DNA of 64,000 bases from Hippopus hippopus (taxonomy: Eukaryota; Mollusca; Bivalvia; Cardiida; Cardiidae). Where the stretch lies: the NCBI GenBank assembly GCA_946811185.2, contig OX328112.1:28669442-28733441 (forward strand). The letters are read 5' to 3'. Made by a program: the position numbers and the translations under genes. The notes under the pieces were generated by a model that did not search any database, had not been told where the DNA came from, and saw only the letters and a program-made list of their open reading frames with translations. This document shows, piece by piece, positions 1-10,764 of this stretch. The stretch's first letter is position 1. Each line of letters starts with the position of its first letter.

Positions 1-102
1 ATATATATAAAGGTTATCATACGGCTGATGCAGAGACCAATCACAAAAATAACATCAGAGCAACCCTTCAAACTGAAGGTAGGGCCACATTTCTACCTCT
101 TA

Positions 103-777
103 AATTTTGAGTTTAGGTAAAAAGCCCACCAGGTGAAAACCCTACTACCTTTAAATGAAAAGTGGACAAAAACCCGCCAGTACTACAAAATGGATATATC
201 TTATGTTTAAATGAATTTATGAATTTATAATCTGTTTTGTTCATGCAATATTGCGAGTATGCATGTAATGAGTTTGAAAAATTGACCATGATTTTTGTGA
301 GTGAATAAAATTTAATAATTGTAATATTAATGGTATTAAAAAACTAATATATTTAACATTAAAAGGGTCTCTTGTTTGTTTTAAGTATATGGATATATGT
401 TTTTTTTAATATGACTATTTGATTTGTATGCAATTTGCAAATTTTATTGATCATGATGAAAATTGAAATACTATACAATAAAAACAAATGAAAACTCAGC
501 AGATCTTTAGACTGAAGAAAGTCAATGGTAAAAGGTATAGTTGTCCTTTGTGTTGGATGTATTCCGTAAATCAAGTGTTCCTCAAAAGGAAGAATTATTA
601 GTTGTTTGCATTATTGTTTGCCACTTACCAGCAATTCTCATTTTTCCCACAATCTTTTATAATTAAAGTCCAATATTTTGATTTTTTTTTTTCTAAGAAA
701 TGTTTTGATATATACCAGCATTTCATATAGAAGTAGGCTTTTCACCTAGTGGGCTTTTATCCGTACCCCTAAATTTT
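103..777. mobile_element. Foldback / MITE-like element with imperfect ~45-bp terminal inverted repeats
   Basis: The left end (about 103-147) contains AAAAGCCCACCAGGTGAAAA. The right end (about 733-777) contains TTTTCACCTAGTGGGCTTTT, its near-perfect inverse, and similarity extends outward through AAATTT on both sides. The interior is AT-rich with no convincing reading frame, so this looks like a non-autonomous element. The flanks share a phrase, ATCACAAAAATAAC followed by CAACCCTTCA, at about 41-70 and 782-811, so the surroundings are themselves duplicated. Superfamily not recognised; no clear target-site duplication was identified. Confidence 0.55.
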
Positions 778-3350
778 CTACATCACAAAAATAACGTTGG
801 AACAACCCTTCAGACCAGGGATCCTATATACACACTAGATTATCTCTGGTTAAGATAATTAAAACTCGAGATTCTTTGGTAAATAGTCAAACGTAACTAC
901 GAATGTCTCTATTCACCTATCATCATTGTTCTTCTATTTTAATAAAACCAGACATAGAAAAAGAATCTGTTAAGACTGTACATAGGGCCAGATTTCTACC
1001 TCTTATTTTTTAAACATTTTTGTAACAGAAAAAAAAAAAAAAAATGAAATCTTGTTTTTCTATATACCATTACAAAGGTAATAATATAGCTCTAATTTGA
1101 CATTAATTTCATCAAATTTAGTACACAAATAAAAGATTCAGCTACGAAAACCGTTGGGGTTTGGAATTATATAGCTTATTTTTCGAGTGGGGACGGGGAA
1201 TATACTGGTAGCCTGTTATCGATCTTCATTGGAAGCCGCTCGAAAGCTATTTACCATGTAGATGATCGGTAATTATTCGACTGGTTATAATTTTTGGAAA
1301 TTTCCTAATAATGTCGTGTTAGTGTTACAAAATTACTCCACATGACTCTTTCTCAAATATTCAATCAGACCTACATGAACATCAAGTCTGGTTTTCTTGC
1401 AATATTAGTTCATTCTCAAATAACAATGAAAATACAGAAAAATAAACTTCCTTTTATTGGCTAGTCCCTCGAACTTTTCCAACTTAAAAGATTCCTTCCT
1501 TGTTCCCAAACGAAATTATAATGTTTTCCGTTTATCATAGGCTCTCCCACCTCTAAACGGTTTTCGCATTTGTCTACTTTTTTGCAGAACAAACTAATGA
1601 TAATTAAGAGATGGAGAGAATCTTAGAATATGATAATCAGAAGCACTTTTATGTACAAGTGTTTCGTCCAGTTTTAATCTGTAAAGATAATAGGGCGGTT
1701 AACCTTTGATCAAGGTATAGATTGGTTTCCTCCCTACACAGTAAGAGCTGACATCAGCTATTTATAGAATAGGCCTACTTGTGAAGAGATAACACTTTTT
1801 CTTCCTTCGTCGACACTTTAGCCTTTTGTAACATGGACGACTTACCTTATGAGCCCTGTAAAATTTAGCATTTAATGTATTGTGTGTCGAAGCTGTTATG
1901 ATCAGACTGTAAGTTCTGTACAGTAAGGTCCTGATCTACAATACTCGTGAAAAATGTATGGATCGTGATGTACGTTGTCCACAAAAAATACCAAGTAGTG
2001 CATAATGCTCTAAGGATTGAAACTGTTCGAAAATTACAGAAATAGATCAAGATCAGACAGTACATAAGCCTGTGTAATATTTTTTAAATATTTTATAAGA
2101 TATTGTAAACGTAAAAATTTCTTGTTTCATTTTCCTTACTCAGTATATTAATTTCATTCGGTGTAGTTGAAAGGATAAAGTTATTACCAAACCTATCACT
2201 GTGCATATACAATTAACTTTTTACGTCGCTGCTGGTCAAGGGTTTGAATGGCTCTTGAAGTTTACATTAGAAGTTTTACAGGTTTTTACAAGGCATTTGC
2301 AGAAAATGGTTCAAACTAAATTTTATTAAACGATATGTATATAGCAATAATGACTTTGTTGTTGTTGAATATATCCAGATCCTTAAAGACTTAAAAAGGT
2401 AATTTTGTTTCTTTTTAGTGGTTTGCGCCAACTGTGAAGGCTATGATCAGAAGAATTTTGGAAATACTATGCAAAGGTCTCTAATTCTGGAGTAGAAATG
2501 TAAAGATTCACTTTGTTACAAGCAGGCTAAGACTCTTTTTGACAAGCAAAATGATAATGTTTTAGAAGAAAGTTGTTGAATATTTTTTTTCTTTTTCTTT
2601 TTGTAAAAAAATGAAACACAAAGAAAGTATCACTAAAAAATTGTAAATACATGTAGATCTACGTGAATAACGATCTAAATATCACTTTGAATAATTACTA
2701 ACTTACATAATTATGCAGTGTCGCCTTTGATGCCCCTACAGAAGTTTGCTTTTTAAAATCATTTAATAATGAAAAATTCTATACTTGAATTCATGCGCAA
2801 TTTCTCCATTTTCAAACTTTGAGTAGAAATTTGAAAACTCCAATGCTTTTACATGTTTTCTCACATACGCATCATCACTTTAAACGATAATGATGATTAT
2901 GATGATAATAATGGCATCAGATAATTTAAGATTCCTATCTTAACTTCTGCCTTTTTTATCATGCATTTTAGTATCATTTGTCATGATCTTCTGTTTGTGG
3001 GGTGGGGGAGGGAACATATACAAAAATGTCATCAAAGTTTTTCTAGAAAGTCAATATTTCTGAAATTGTCCACCAAAAGATTGCGGCTTCTATGATGCGA
3101 TGCATCATAAATTTGTCTTGTATCAGTATTGACAAACGTCTATCGGAAGGCTACAGGTGATACATCGGGTACCAGTTTAGCGGGTAATTACGAAGATATG
3201 GAAGTCATATTGACTTGGTGAAAGGTGACACTAAGTGTCTTAGTTCCTTGTAAGCTGGATGATATAAGTCACTTGGTAAATTGCTTATTATCACTGATTA
3301 TATTGCTTTCCTTCCCGTATTTTCAGTTCCGAGCGTTTAAGAAGATTACA
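778..3350. other. AT-rich non-coding stretch, no gene seen
   Basis: No reading frame here has recognisable protein similarity. It holds a poly-A run near 1029-1044, a GAT/AAT-rich patch near 2887-2912, and a TATA-like TATTTATAG at 1759-1767 followed by a start-stop mini frame at 1833-1868. The last is too weak to call a promoter. Confidence 0.5.
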
Positions 3351-3400
3351 GTCGAAACGTCCCAGTCATAACGTCCCCCAGTCAAAACGTCCCAGCCATA
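3351..3400. repeat. Short tandem mini-repeat, GTCNNAACGTCCCA type
   Basis: Three imperfect copies of a ~16-17-base unit follow one another: GTCGAAACGTCCCA, GTCATAACGTCCCCCA, GTCAAAACGTCCCA. Short tracts of this kind are, from memory, scattered through marine invertebrate genomes. No function is inferred. Confidence 0.6.
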
Positions 3401-5512
3401 GGGCAAGTTCGTCTTGTATAGGACAACGTGCGATATCGGCCACTCTCAAAAATACCGTAACTCATCACAACTTTGATATATCGTCTTCCTTTAAATCCTT
3501 AAAATACTCTGTTTGGTAATAAATAAATAGTTTATGATGGTGAGATAATTAGCCTTGCAGTTCATTGGTTCACGGTAGTTACGCTCTGATCAAGAAAAAG
3601 TCAAAATTTTAACAGAGTATAAAATAAATCACCAAATAATTTTCTAATTTCATAGCTAACTTAGGGTCATAGAAAATATCATTCCGTTTAATCCAAACAT
3701 TTGAAAGAAAATCCACCTTCACTACTGTCCTGCTGCCATTTTGGAATTGATTCATGTGACTTTGATGGTTTTTGTAAAAAAAACTTTTACTTTGGAAACT
3801 TAAGTTGGCCGAGGTAAAGAAATGTCCGAGTCAAGGTATTAACAATCAAGATAGAGACTAGACAAGCCGCTAGAGGGCCCCTTTTTTCGCTGTGACGGAA
3901 AAATACGAATTGCCTCGAAGCAATATGTACTGTGAACCTACATGTCGTGACTATACATGCTTTCAAGCATCATTGATGATGTCTGACAGATATAAGATCA
4001 TGACTTTCCTGATCTTGATCAATCCAGGGTCACTCTTCTGCTTTTTTTATGAGTAAGAACGGATGAGGACAAGAGAATTATCAGTCATAGTCGTCCGGCA
4101 GGGTGAGTGGTAAATAGGAGGTAGTAAACAAATAAGTTTTCAAGTGAATATGTAACTAACAAGAAAGAAATTGGCCATTCTATTATTGAATAAGCGAGTG
4201 AAGGGTATTCAGGAAGTCAAATATTGAAAGAAGATATAAAACATGCTGGTCCCCGCGCCAAATACAGACCGATTTCAAGGCAGCCTAATGATATAACTTG
4301 GTATCTTTCATTGCAAATAAAAATGTTTCAATATGCCTTGGGTTATTAAATGGTATCGGTTATTGAAACCCAGTATTTTAGGTTCGTTGCTACAGGGACA
4401 GTATAATTAGCGTTTCCGTTTCTTGCTGTCAGAGTCCTGAATTAGTAGGGTTTTTCTTGTTTGAGGAGTGAGGATCAAATCAGGGCAAGTGTTTTTTTTG
4501 AAGGCACTTGTCCTGCAGGACAAGACGTAGTGCTTTTTCTGGAAATTTTAGGACCCTGCAGTCGCCTCAAAGGTCGATGTGTTCGACCCCCAAACTTCAA
4601 AGTGTTTGGTGCAAAAAGAACATTTTTTCTCAGACATGATTTTTCTAGTACCACGGGATGACTCATGATGCTTTTATAATTTCATTTTTATGAGTTACAC
4701 ATGATTTTTACCTTTCTTTAAAAATCTAGAATTGTCCTATCATACCTGCCAAGAACTTTGTCTTCATTATGATGTGCAAACAATATCTGACCGTTACGTT
4801 TTCAATGATTAGGCCCCATGCAAAATATTTATTAACAGGGTTCCCATTCACGCACCATATGTGCGTGAATCACATACAAAACATAAAAGTCACATGCTAA
4901 ATTTCAAACTAATCTTGTTCTATATGTGCATGTCATGTGCAGCAAAAGTGAGTTAAGTCCCACATAAAATTTTAAACTCATCCGATCATACACATCCATG
5001 TTGACAAGCACGAAAGCTGTGAATCAAAACACTGACTGAAATCAAACTTCTATCGGGAGTAAGATTATTTTTAGAAATTGGGAATTCCAATGGATTGTGC
5101 ATGTACTGATATTGGCAATCTGTATAGCCTCAATAACTTTGCGGGGTTTTAGTTTATGCACAAACTCTACAGTGCTTTCATTAAGGGCTAATTTCAGGAA
5201 TTTTATAATTCAAGGTCAGAATTTCAGGAATTTTTTGTGAAAATTCTGGAAGTTCTGTTGTCACACTTATGCAAAAAAATCAACTTTACACATTTAAATT
5301 CCAACAATAAATGTGATAAATTAGACTGCCTAAAATGTATTGCACAATTCTCCTTAAAACCCTGTGTTGTTGGTTTTTATCAGAATATCAACAATTAGAC
5401 AATTCTGACGAGTATCAACAACGCATGGTTTTAACTTTTAATGTAATTTCTCTCTTACTAGGAGACTTGACAAAACATACAGCAAAAATATTATGAACAA
5501 TTTACTTTATTA
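3401..5512. other. Non-coding stretch with small palindromes
   Basis: No gene recognised. Visible structure: a perfect 18-bp palindrome CTTGTCCTGCAGGACAAG at 4507-4524; a 10-bp-arm hairpin ATTCACGCAC/GTGCGTGAAT at 4846-4870 with a 5-base loop; two direct copies of ATTTCAGGAATTTT at about 5191 and 5221; and a foldback at about 5354-5434 with ~20-bp imperfect arms. The frames at 4461-4666 cover the palindrome on both strands and are judged fortuitous. Confidence 0.5.
4846..4870. repeat. Perfect 10-bp stem hairpin
   Basis: ATTCACGCAC and GTGCGTGAAT are exact inverse complements around the loop CATAT. It is isolated, with no T-run or neighbouring gene to suggest a terminator role. Confidence 0.6.
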
Positions 5513-5660
5513 GCTCCACTTGCCAAAGGCCAGCGGGCATATGTCATGGCCCGGTGTCCGTTGTGCGTTTGTCCGTCTGTGCGTTAACTTTTATTTCAAA
5601 CATCTTCTCTGAAACTACCTATCCAATTTTGATGAAACTTCACAGGAATGATCCTGCATG
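5513..5660 (+). mobile_element. Helitron-like non-autonomous element, 5' fragment
   Basis: TTAGCTCCACTTGCC leads into a hairpin-forming GGCC-rich segment, then TATGTCATGG and a GTCCGT/GTCCGTCTG-rich stretch. The same order (TAGCTC, GCC-rich hairpin, TATGTCATGG, GTTTGTC) occurs in the nested insertion at 9151. This start resembles a bivalve repeat family I remember as beginning AGCTCACCTGGCC; that is recall, not a search result. The 3' end is not clear, so the right boundary is approximate. Confidence 0.5.
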
Positions 5661-7923
5661 AGACAATGTATACAGATCTAAAACATCATTTAAAAAATCA
5701 TTTACCCATTCTTTCTGTAATGCAAAAGTTCCACAATCAGCATTTAAGCCACAACTTACTGGAAAGTGTGTTGCGTACGGTTACAAGAGGGTCCCTCGTC
5801 TGCCTCAATGGGATCGATAATGGTCGAGCCTTGTTAATCAGCTTTACACGATAAGGTAATGGTAAACAAAGTAAAATAGTATCCTATTTTGCGCTTCGAC
5901 AATTCTGGATTGCAGAACAGTCCAGTTTAAGAAATAAGAAATTTACATTATAGAAGATGAAAATTTTATTGTCATACTGTATTATAGGCAACCAAAAAAG
6001 GCCATTTTATTTTCCCGACCCGATATGACATTTTGATATCTGTCAAACGGCAAAAAAGCTGAAAACAAATAGTCATTAACATAATTTTTGCATAAATTAG
6101 TCTAAAAATATCTTCAATTAAGTTTCAATGTGGCTGACATTCATACTTTTTCCTTAAGATTGTTTCGAAATACTTAAAATTTGGAGACCCTTCTCAAGCG
6201 TGTTGCTTATGAATGTGGTTCTCGGTTGAAGCAGGGAACCAGCCACTTCTCATCGACTGCTTTCCTTCATTCTGTTTGCACTGAATGTACAAAATATTGT
6301 TTTAACAGTAGCACACAAATAATATTCAAATAAAAAGTAAAATGTGATGGAAATACATAGAACCATATCAGGCATATCAGCACCAAGGATATCACAAGAA
6401 AGGGAAAGGATCCCTTATTTCTGACATTCTCTTTTCTTCCGACATGAAAATCACCCGTCTTTTTTCATATCAAACGCGATTGACAGCATTTCTAACCAGT
6501 GTTTACAAACGATAGGCTAGTAATAAATTCAGTGACGGGGAGTAATATAAGCTATTGTGTGATCTTAAAAAGTGGGGCCCTTGTCCCGCACAGTGTCAGA
6601 AAATGCGGGGGATTATTTACAAAAGTGTGGGATTCCCGCAATCTTGCAGCCTAGATGAAACACTTAAATACCCGGTTATAAATCGATTGAGAACACAGGT
6701 ATGGAATGATGTAAAATTAACTGAAGGGTGTGAAGTTTGTTGTGTGTACGTGAGAGGTAGAAGACTAGATTTATCGCCACATGTTCTTCCAGATGTTTAA
6801 ACCCTTAGCTATATGAAAACAGGTAAAGCACTGAGGTTTGAATTTGCGGACATTTTTTGAATATTCTCGAGGTTTGAAAAATGTCCAGTTCCATTTTTTT
6901 TGATGTTTTTAATGAAAGCACCTGCTCCAAATGTAAACATTGCCATGCGATACTACATCAGTAATTTCATGGTGTTTTAATTCACCTGGAACTGCAGCAT
7001 GTGAACACCATAAACATTTCCATACTTGCGAAATTTACTCCAATGAAGTTTTAAATGCAATCCTTATGCAGTGATCCAGTAACTATTATAGCCTGTAATA
7101 AGACTCGTAGTTCAAGCAAGAGACTCGGAGTTCTCTTTTGTCCTGCAACTCCTGGATTTGCGTGGATATGACCTGTTATTGACACTAAAAAAAATCTGCC
7201 TAATCATCAATCTGATGCATGATATTATCGGCTAAAGCTTCATATAAATTAGCTCATGTGAGTCTGGCAGAAATATCGGCTTCAATAAACACGATCAGTA
7301 GGCCTATTAAATTTGAAGGCCGCGCATGGCTCTGTTTATCACAGGCATTCAGGCTGGCTGGTCATCTATGAAAAGGTGTTGATCCACTTTTCTGGTGTAA
7401 AATGACAGGTTTTAAAGTTACCTGCTACCCAAATTGACAGTTTGATATCAACACTTCTCCAAAATTCAATTGAATTGAAAAATAGATCGCAGAAAAAAAC
7501 GGCAATACCCACGACACAACAAAGGTCAGTTTGATATCGTCTGATCAGAGGCAGTTCAGACTGTTTTGTCATCTTAAATAATGAATTTAAACAGTGAATT
7601 CACACAAATCTTTGCATAAAACAATAAGTTGAAGCTAAAACTTCTGTAAAATATGATGCTGGTAAGAAATGTTTCCTTTAGCTTGATACCACTTAGATCC
7701 TTGTTGTGGCTCTGTGTCAAGTAACCTAAGGGTAAAGTCATTTTTAACAACATAAGTATCTACAGAGTATTTCCTCTTTTTACGCAAAACACAGTCATGA
7801 ATAAGCTTAAGCAAAGGAATTGCTTGGAATTCAATTCCTTTGAATGTCACATGAAATTCATGCAAAGCCCTTATCATGATAGCCTCAAATGTCACGTGGA
7901 AGATGAGAATATTCAAAATATCC
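5661..7923. other. Non-coding stretch, no gene recognised
   Basis: Several short frames exist (plus strand 6555-6800, minus strand 7366-7572 and 7635-7916). None shows a recognisable domain, consistent splice context or start context. The frame at 7635-7916 runs through a hairpin with 10-bp arms, AAAGGAATTG/CAATTCCTTT, at 7813-7841. Treated as repeat relics or unique non-coding DNA. Confidence 0.45.
7813..7841. repeat. Hairpin with 10-bp perfect arms
   Basis: AAAGGAATTG (7813-7822) and CAATTCCTTT (7832-7841) pair perfectly around a 9-base loop. It lies just downstream, on the minus strand, of the transposase relic and could belong to that element's 3' region; this is inference only. Confidence 0.5.
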
Positions 7924-8190
7924 CTATAGTAACAAGTGTGTCCACCCCAGCAGCAAATATGGACTCACACTGGCATCATATACACTGAATAAATCTGGCA
8001 GTTTGGAGTTGAGGAACCAGCCTCCCTTCCTCCTGTAGCACCACAGCAAGAGCCTAGAGGTGGTGCCAGTATTCTGCGCCAGACCCTCAGTCCAAAATGT
8101 CCCACACAAGTCATGTTCAATGGGAGACATGGCTGGTGAGCGCGCTGGCCAGTCAATGAGTACAACATTTTTCTGACGAAAGAATCTTTG
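7924..8190 (-). pseudogene. Tc1-type (Tc1/mariner superfamily) transposase C-terminal relic, frameshifted
   Basis: Reading leftward from about 8190, the minus strand encodes IDWPARSPAMSPIEH, the hallmark around the last catalytic acidic residue (the E of IEH) of Tc1-like DDE transposases. These enzymes cut and paste their own DNA element. After this motif the family's usual continuation jumps frame: the second frame gives GLRVWRRI, matching the typical R/W-rich segment after the motif, while the first frame ends in GWTH near a stop, weakly like the usual C-terminal GGHTR. The two earlier catalytic aspartates, the DNA-binding domain and the inverted repeats were not found. It is a short, non-functional fragment; family assignment is from motif knowledge. 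Confidence 0.7.
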
Positions 8191-9002
8191 ACAATAGCAA
8201 TGAAGATATTAAATTTGATTCGGAAATTGAAATGTCAGCTCAGTCAGGAAAGTATTGCTGAAATTATCTGAGAGAGGTTAATAGCCTAGGCCCCAGTTAA
8301 AAGCTTTTTTGGGTGAGACTCTACAGTTAAACTCTTTAATCCGACCAGTTAATATTGCAATTTTGCGAAAAATGGCTGGAAGACCAGTCAACTTTGACAT
8401 TGATTATTTAAGCTGCTATAGGTAGTATAAACTCAAATAAAACAACCTCCTGATGACCCTTTATAATACTGTGAAATTCAAATTTCTTAAAGTGTTTTAG
8501 ATCTTTTGTCATACTTCCTGAAACACAATTTCCTTAACTTTTTTGTTAAGTATATAGTTTTTCTAGTATACTTAATAGATAAAGACCAGGAACATCAACT
8601 TTGTACAAAAGCTACTGTAGTGAGATTGCAGGGGTAGAACCTCGTGAATTCACAAATTTTACTACATCAAGTGGATATTTCGTTGGACATTTACAGTATG
8701 GGTAGGCTGATCCAGCGTCATCCTTAGCAGTAGGCCTCAATACATGTTGTCATTTTGTCATAAGGTTTTATACTAACCCTCCTTCATCAGTACCACTACA
8801 GTTTGTGTCATAAACCACAACATGAGTTATCTGAACTCAACAATTAAAAATAATGGGGTTTGTTGGTTTTATATTGGTATTTTGTTGATTTGTCTGATCC
8901 CGTTTTACAACAAAATCATTTTTTAGGACGAAATATGGAAGATGTTTCCTCTGTTGTACAGAAATTCAAGAGACAAGCTACATTGAGAGCTATACAATAA
9001 TC
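8191..9002. other. Non-coding stretch, nothing recognised
   Basis: No convincing reading frame, RNA gene or repeat end was identified between the transposase relic and the first MITE. Confidence 0.4.
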
Positions 9003-9563
9003 TTAAACTCTTTACCAAACAACAATATTCTTGTCTAAATTGAAAGCATTTGCAGACAACAATTTACATGTGGCTTGAATTGTGCTTTTTGGCTTTGAAA
9101 GGGTAGAGAACTTCATTGGAAAAGAAGAAAATGCTGGTTACCAGGATTTTTAGCTCTATTGGCTCAAAGCCAGCAGAGCCTATGTCATGGTGTGGTTTCC
9201 ATCGTTTGTCTGTAAGTCTTGTTTATGCAATTAAGTCTGCATTTGTAATCAGACACAGTCCATGTTATTGGTCAGATTTCTTTGAAACTTGCAGGGAATG
9301 TTTAATACGATGAGCATTGAAACCCTGACAAATTTTGCAGGATTCCAAATAATTGGATTTCAGAAATTTTACTTTACTTATTTCTCTATTTTTTCAATTC
9401 ACCCTGCCTACATAATGGCGTATGCCAGAATAATGAGCAGTATCACTGCCAGTAGAGGGATTCAGGCATTCAAGGGCTTCTAGTTTTCTTTTTCCACAAT
9501 ATTCTCAAAAGCTTTTTGGGTATTATTATCGTTTAAACTCGGGCATGTGTGGTGAAGAGTTAA
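9003..9563. mobile_element. TTAA-flanked MITE (piggyBac-like), interrupted by a nested insertion
   Basis: The left end is TTAAACTCTTTACCAAAC and the right end is GTGTGGTGAAGAGTTAA, giving inverted termini inside TTAA. The middle carries half of the family's central palindrome (ATGCTGGTTACCAG), broken after 9150 and resumed at about 9486 with TTCTTTTTCCAC. Subtracting the ~335-base insertion leaves ~226 bases, the same as the uninterrupted copies at 9785 and 11,375. TTAA targets and CCC/CTC termini are typical of piggyBac-type elements; the superfamily call is inference. It has no coding capacity. Confidence 0.7.
9151..9486 (+). mobile_element. Helitron-like non-autonomous element nested in a MITE
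   Basis: It starts TAGCTCTATTGGC, continues with TATGTCATGG and a GTTTGTCTG stretch, and ends with GGGATTCAGGCATTCAAGGG then CTTCTAGTT. The start matches the fragment at 5513. The GGC-rich 3' hairpin followed by a short T-rich end fits Helitron/Helentron-type elements as I know them. No target-site duplication is visible: host sequence CCAGGATTTT resumes as TTCTTTTTCC, consistent with insertion between T residues. Frames through it (for example 9289-9483) are fortuitous. Confidence 0.6.
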
Positions 9564-9784
9564 TGTCTTTCTTTGACTAATTACTAATTCTTCAGGCATA
9601 CAGTATCTATGTGTGCCAGAAGCAGCTAGCATATGACAATGACCTAAGGCACGAGATAATGTAATTCAAAAATTATGTCATATTTCCCACTGTTTTAAAG
9701 GCACACACAACGTTTACTTACATGTAGATACAATTCGAACAAAACACAGTATCTGCCTTTGATCAAATAACGAAAATATGTATC

Positions 9785-10012
9785 TAACCGTTTACCATAC
9801 ATTCCCATGTTTCAACAACCCTGAAGAAATAAGATTTTAAAAACATTGTGGGAAAAGGAAAAAATGCTGGTAACCAGCATTTTCTCCTTTTCCCATAATG
9901 TTTTCTTCCTATTCAAAGACAAATACTATCATTTGTAAAGTTTTTGAATTATTGTTGGTAAATTCCTTCAAAATGGATGCCTCTAAAGTTTTGCTGAGTT
10001 GTAAAGTGTTAA
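9785..10012. mobile_element. TTAA-type MITE copy, 228 bp, uninterrupted
   Basis: The left terminus is TAACCGTTTACCATAC and the right is GTAAAGTGTTAA. The centre (about 9844-9905) is a near-perfect ~60-bp palindrome built on CATTGTGGGAAAAGGA... / ...TCCTTTTCCCATAATG with GGTAACC at its axis. It is the most complete copy by length, although its left TTAA has mutated to CTAA. Confidence 0.75.
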
Positions 10013-10268
10013 CCAAATTGACAAAGTTCATGAGATTTATTAACCATGAATTACAAATGTTATAAATTTGAATGTTTGTGAAAAATTAAGATAATTCATG
10101 CACCAAAATGTACAAATTGCTAGCAAAACAGTACCTTGGAGTTGAAAGCTGTGGAAAACAATATGAAAAGGGGCAGTTGCATTTACATGTACATGTATTT
10201 AGGAGACTTTTAATGATTGTTTTTTGAAGGAAAAAAAAAGCTCTGGAGTAACGAAAGAAGATCCAGGT
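10013..10268. other. Spacer between MITE and exon-like repeats
   Basis: AT-rich. From about 10,217 a plus-strand frame opens (MFFEGKKKLW...) that leads into the first coiled-coil repeat. No independent feature is supported. Confidence 0.4.
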
Positions 10269-10763
10269 ATCAGAAAAAGGCAAGTCTGAGATTACAGAAA
10301 CAAAAGTTGACATCAGACTTCCAATACAAACAGCTACAAGATGAACTCACACATTGCAGAAAAAAAAATCAAACATTCCAGAACAAGATCAAGGAGTTGA
10401 AAGATGTGTTAACTTTTTCTTGCTACAGTTGAAACGGCTGTTTTAGAGAAACACAAGGTTACATCAGACTTCCAATACAAACTAAAACAGCTGCAAGATG
10501 AACTCATACATTGCAGAAAAAAAGCAAACACTGGAGAACAAGATCAAGGAGATGAAAAATGTGAGTTGACTTTTTCTTGCTACAGTTGAAACAGCTCTTT
10601 TAGAGAAACAAAACTTGACATCATACTTCCAATATAAAGTAAAACAACAACAAGATGAATTCACTCATTGCAGAGAAAAAAAGCAAACACTGGAGAAAAA
10701 GATCAAGGAGATGAAAAATGTGAGTTGACGTTCTCTTGCTACAGTTGAAACAGCTATTTTGAG
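10269..10763 (+). pseudogene. Tandemly repeated coiled-coil exon relic (three copies plus a truncated fourth)
   Basis: A ~157-159-base segment repeats head to tail, starting near 10,270, 10,429, 10,586 and 10,745. Copy 3 (10,586-10,719) reads open for 44 codons, beginning ETALLEKQNLTS and ending KKIKEMKN. It is Lys/Glu/Gln-rich with Leu/Ile spacing suggestive of a coiled coil. Each copy is preceded by an acceptor-like TTGCTACAG and followed by a donor-like GTGAGT (GTGTTA in copy 1), but these are only 25 bases apart, too short for a normal intron. Copy 2 has a length change in an A-run that shifts frame. Read through, each copy meets TGA. The fourth copy is cut off at about 10,764 by a MITE. 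The parent gene is not recognised. Best explanation: a duplicated, decayed exon with flanking splice-site remnants. Confidence 0.45.
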
Positions 10764-10764
10764 G

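Noticed and set aside
4461..4666. Overlapping frames on both strands around 4.5 kb.
   Set aside because: They mirror each other across a palindrome-containing segment and lack protein similarity.
4846..4870. Transcription terminator.
   Set aside because: It is a perfect hairpin, but there is no T-run or upstream gene, and intrinsic terminators are not expected in this eukaryotic setting.
6555..6800. An 81-residue cysteine-containing protein.
   Set aside because: No recognisable motif, no signal peptide, no supporting splice or promoter context; length is within chance expectation.
7635..7916. A 93-residue minus-strand frame as a genuine exon.
   Set aside because: It crosses a strong palindrome next to a transposase relic and shows no known domain; kept only as unexplained sequence.
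10217..10432. A 71-residue protein-coding gene.
   Set aside because: It is the first exon-like coiled-coil repeat read through a pseudo-intron to a stop; better explained as part of the tandem exon relic.
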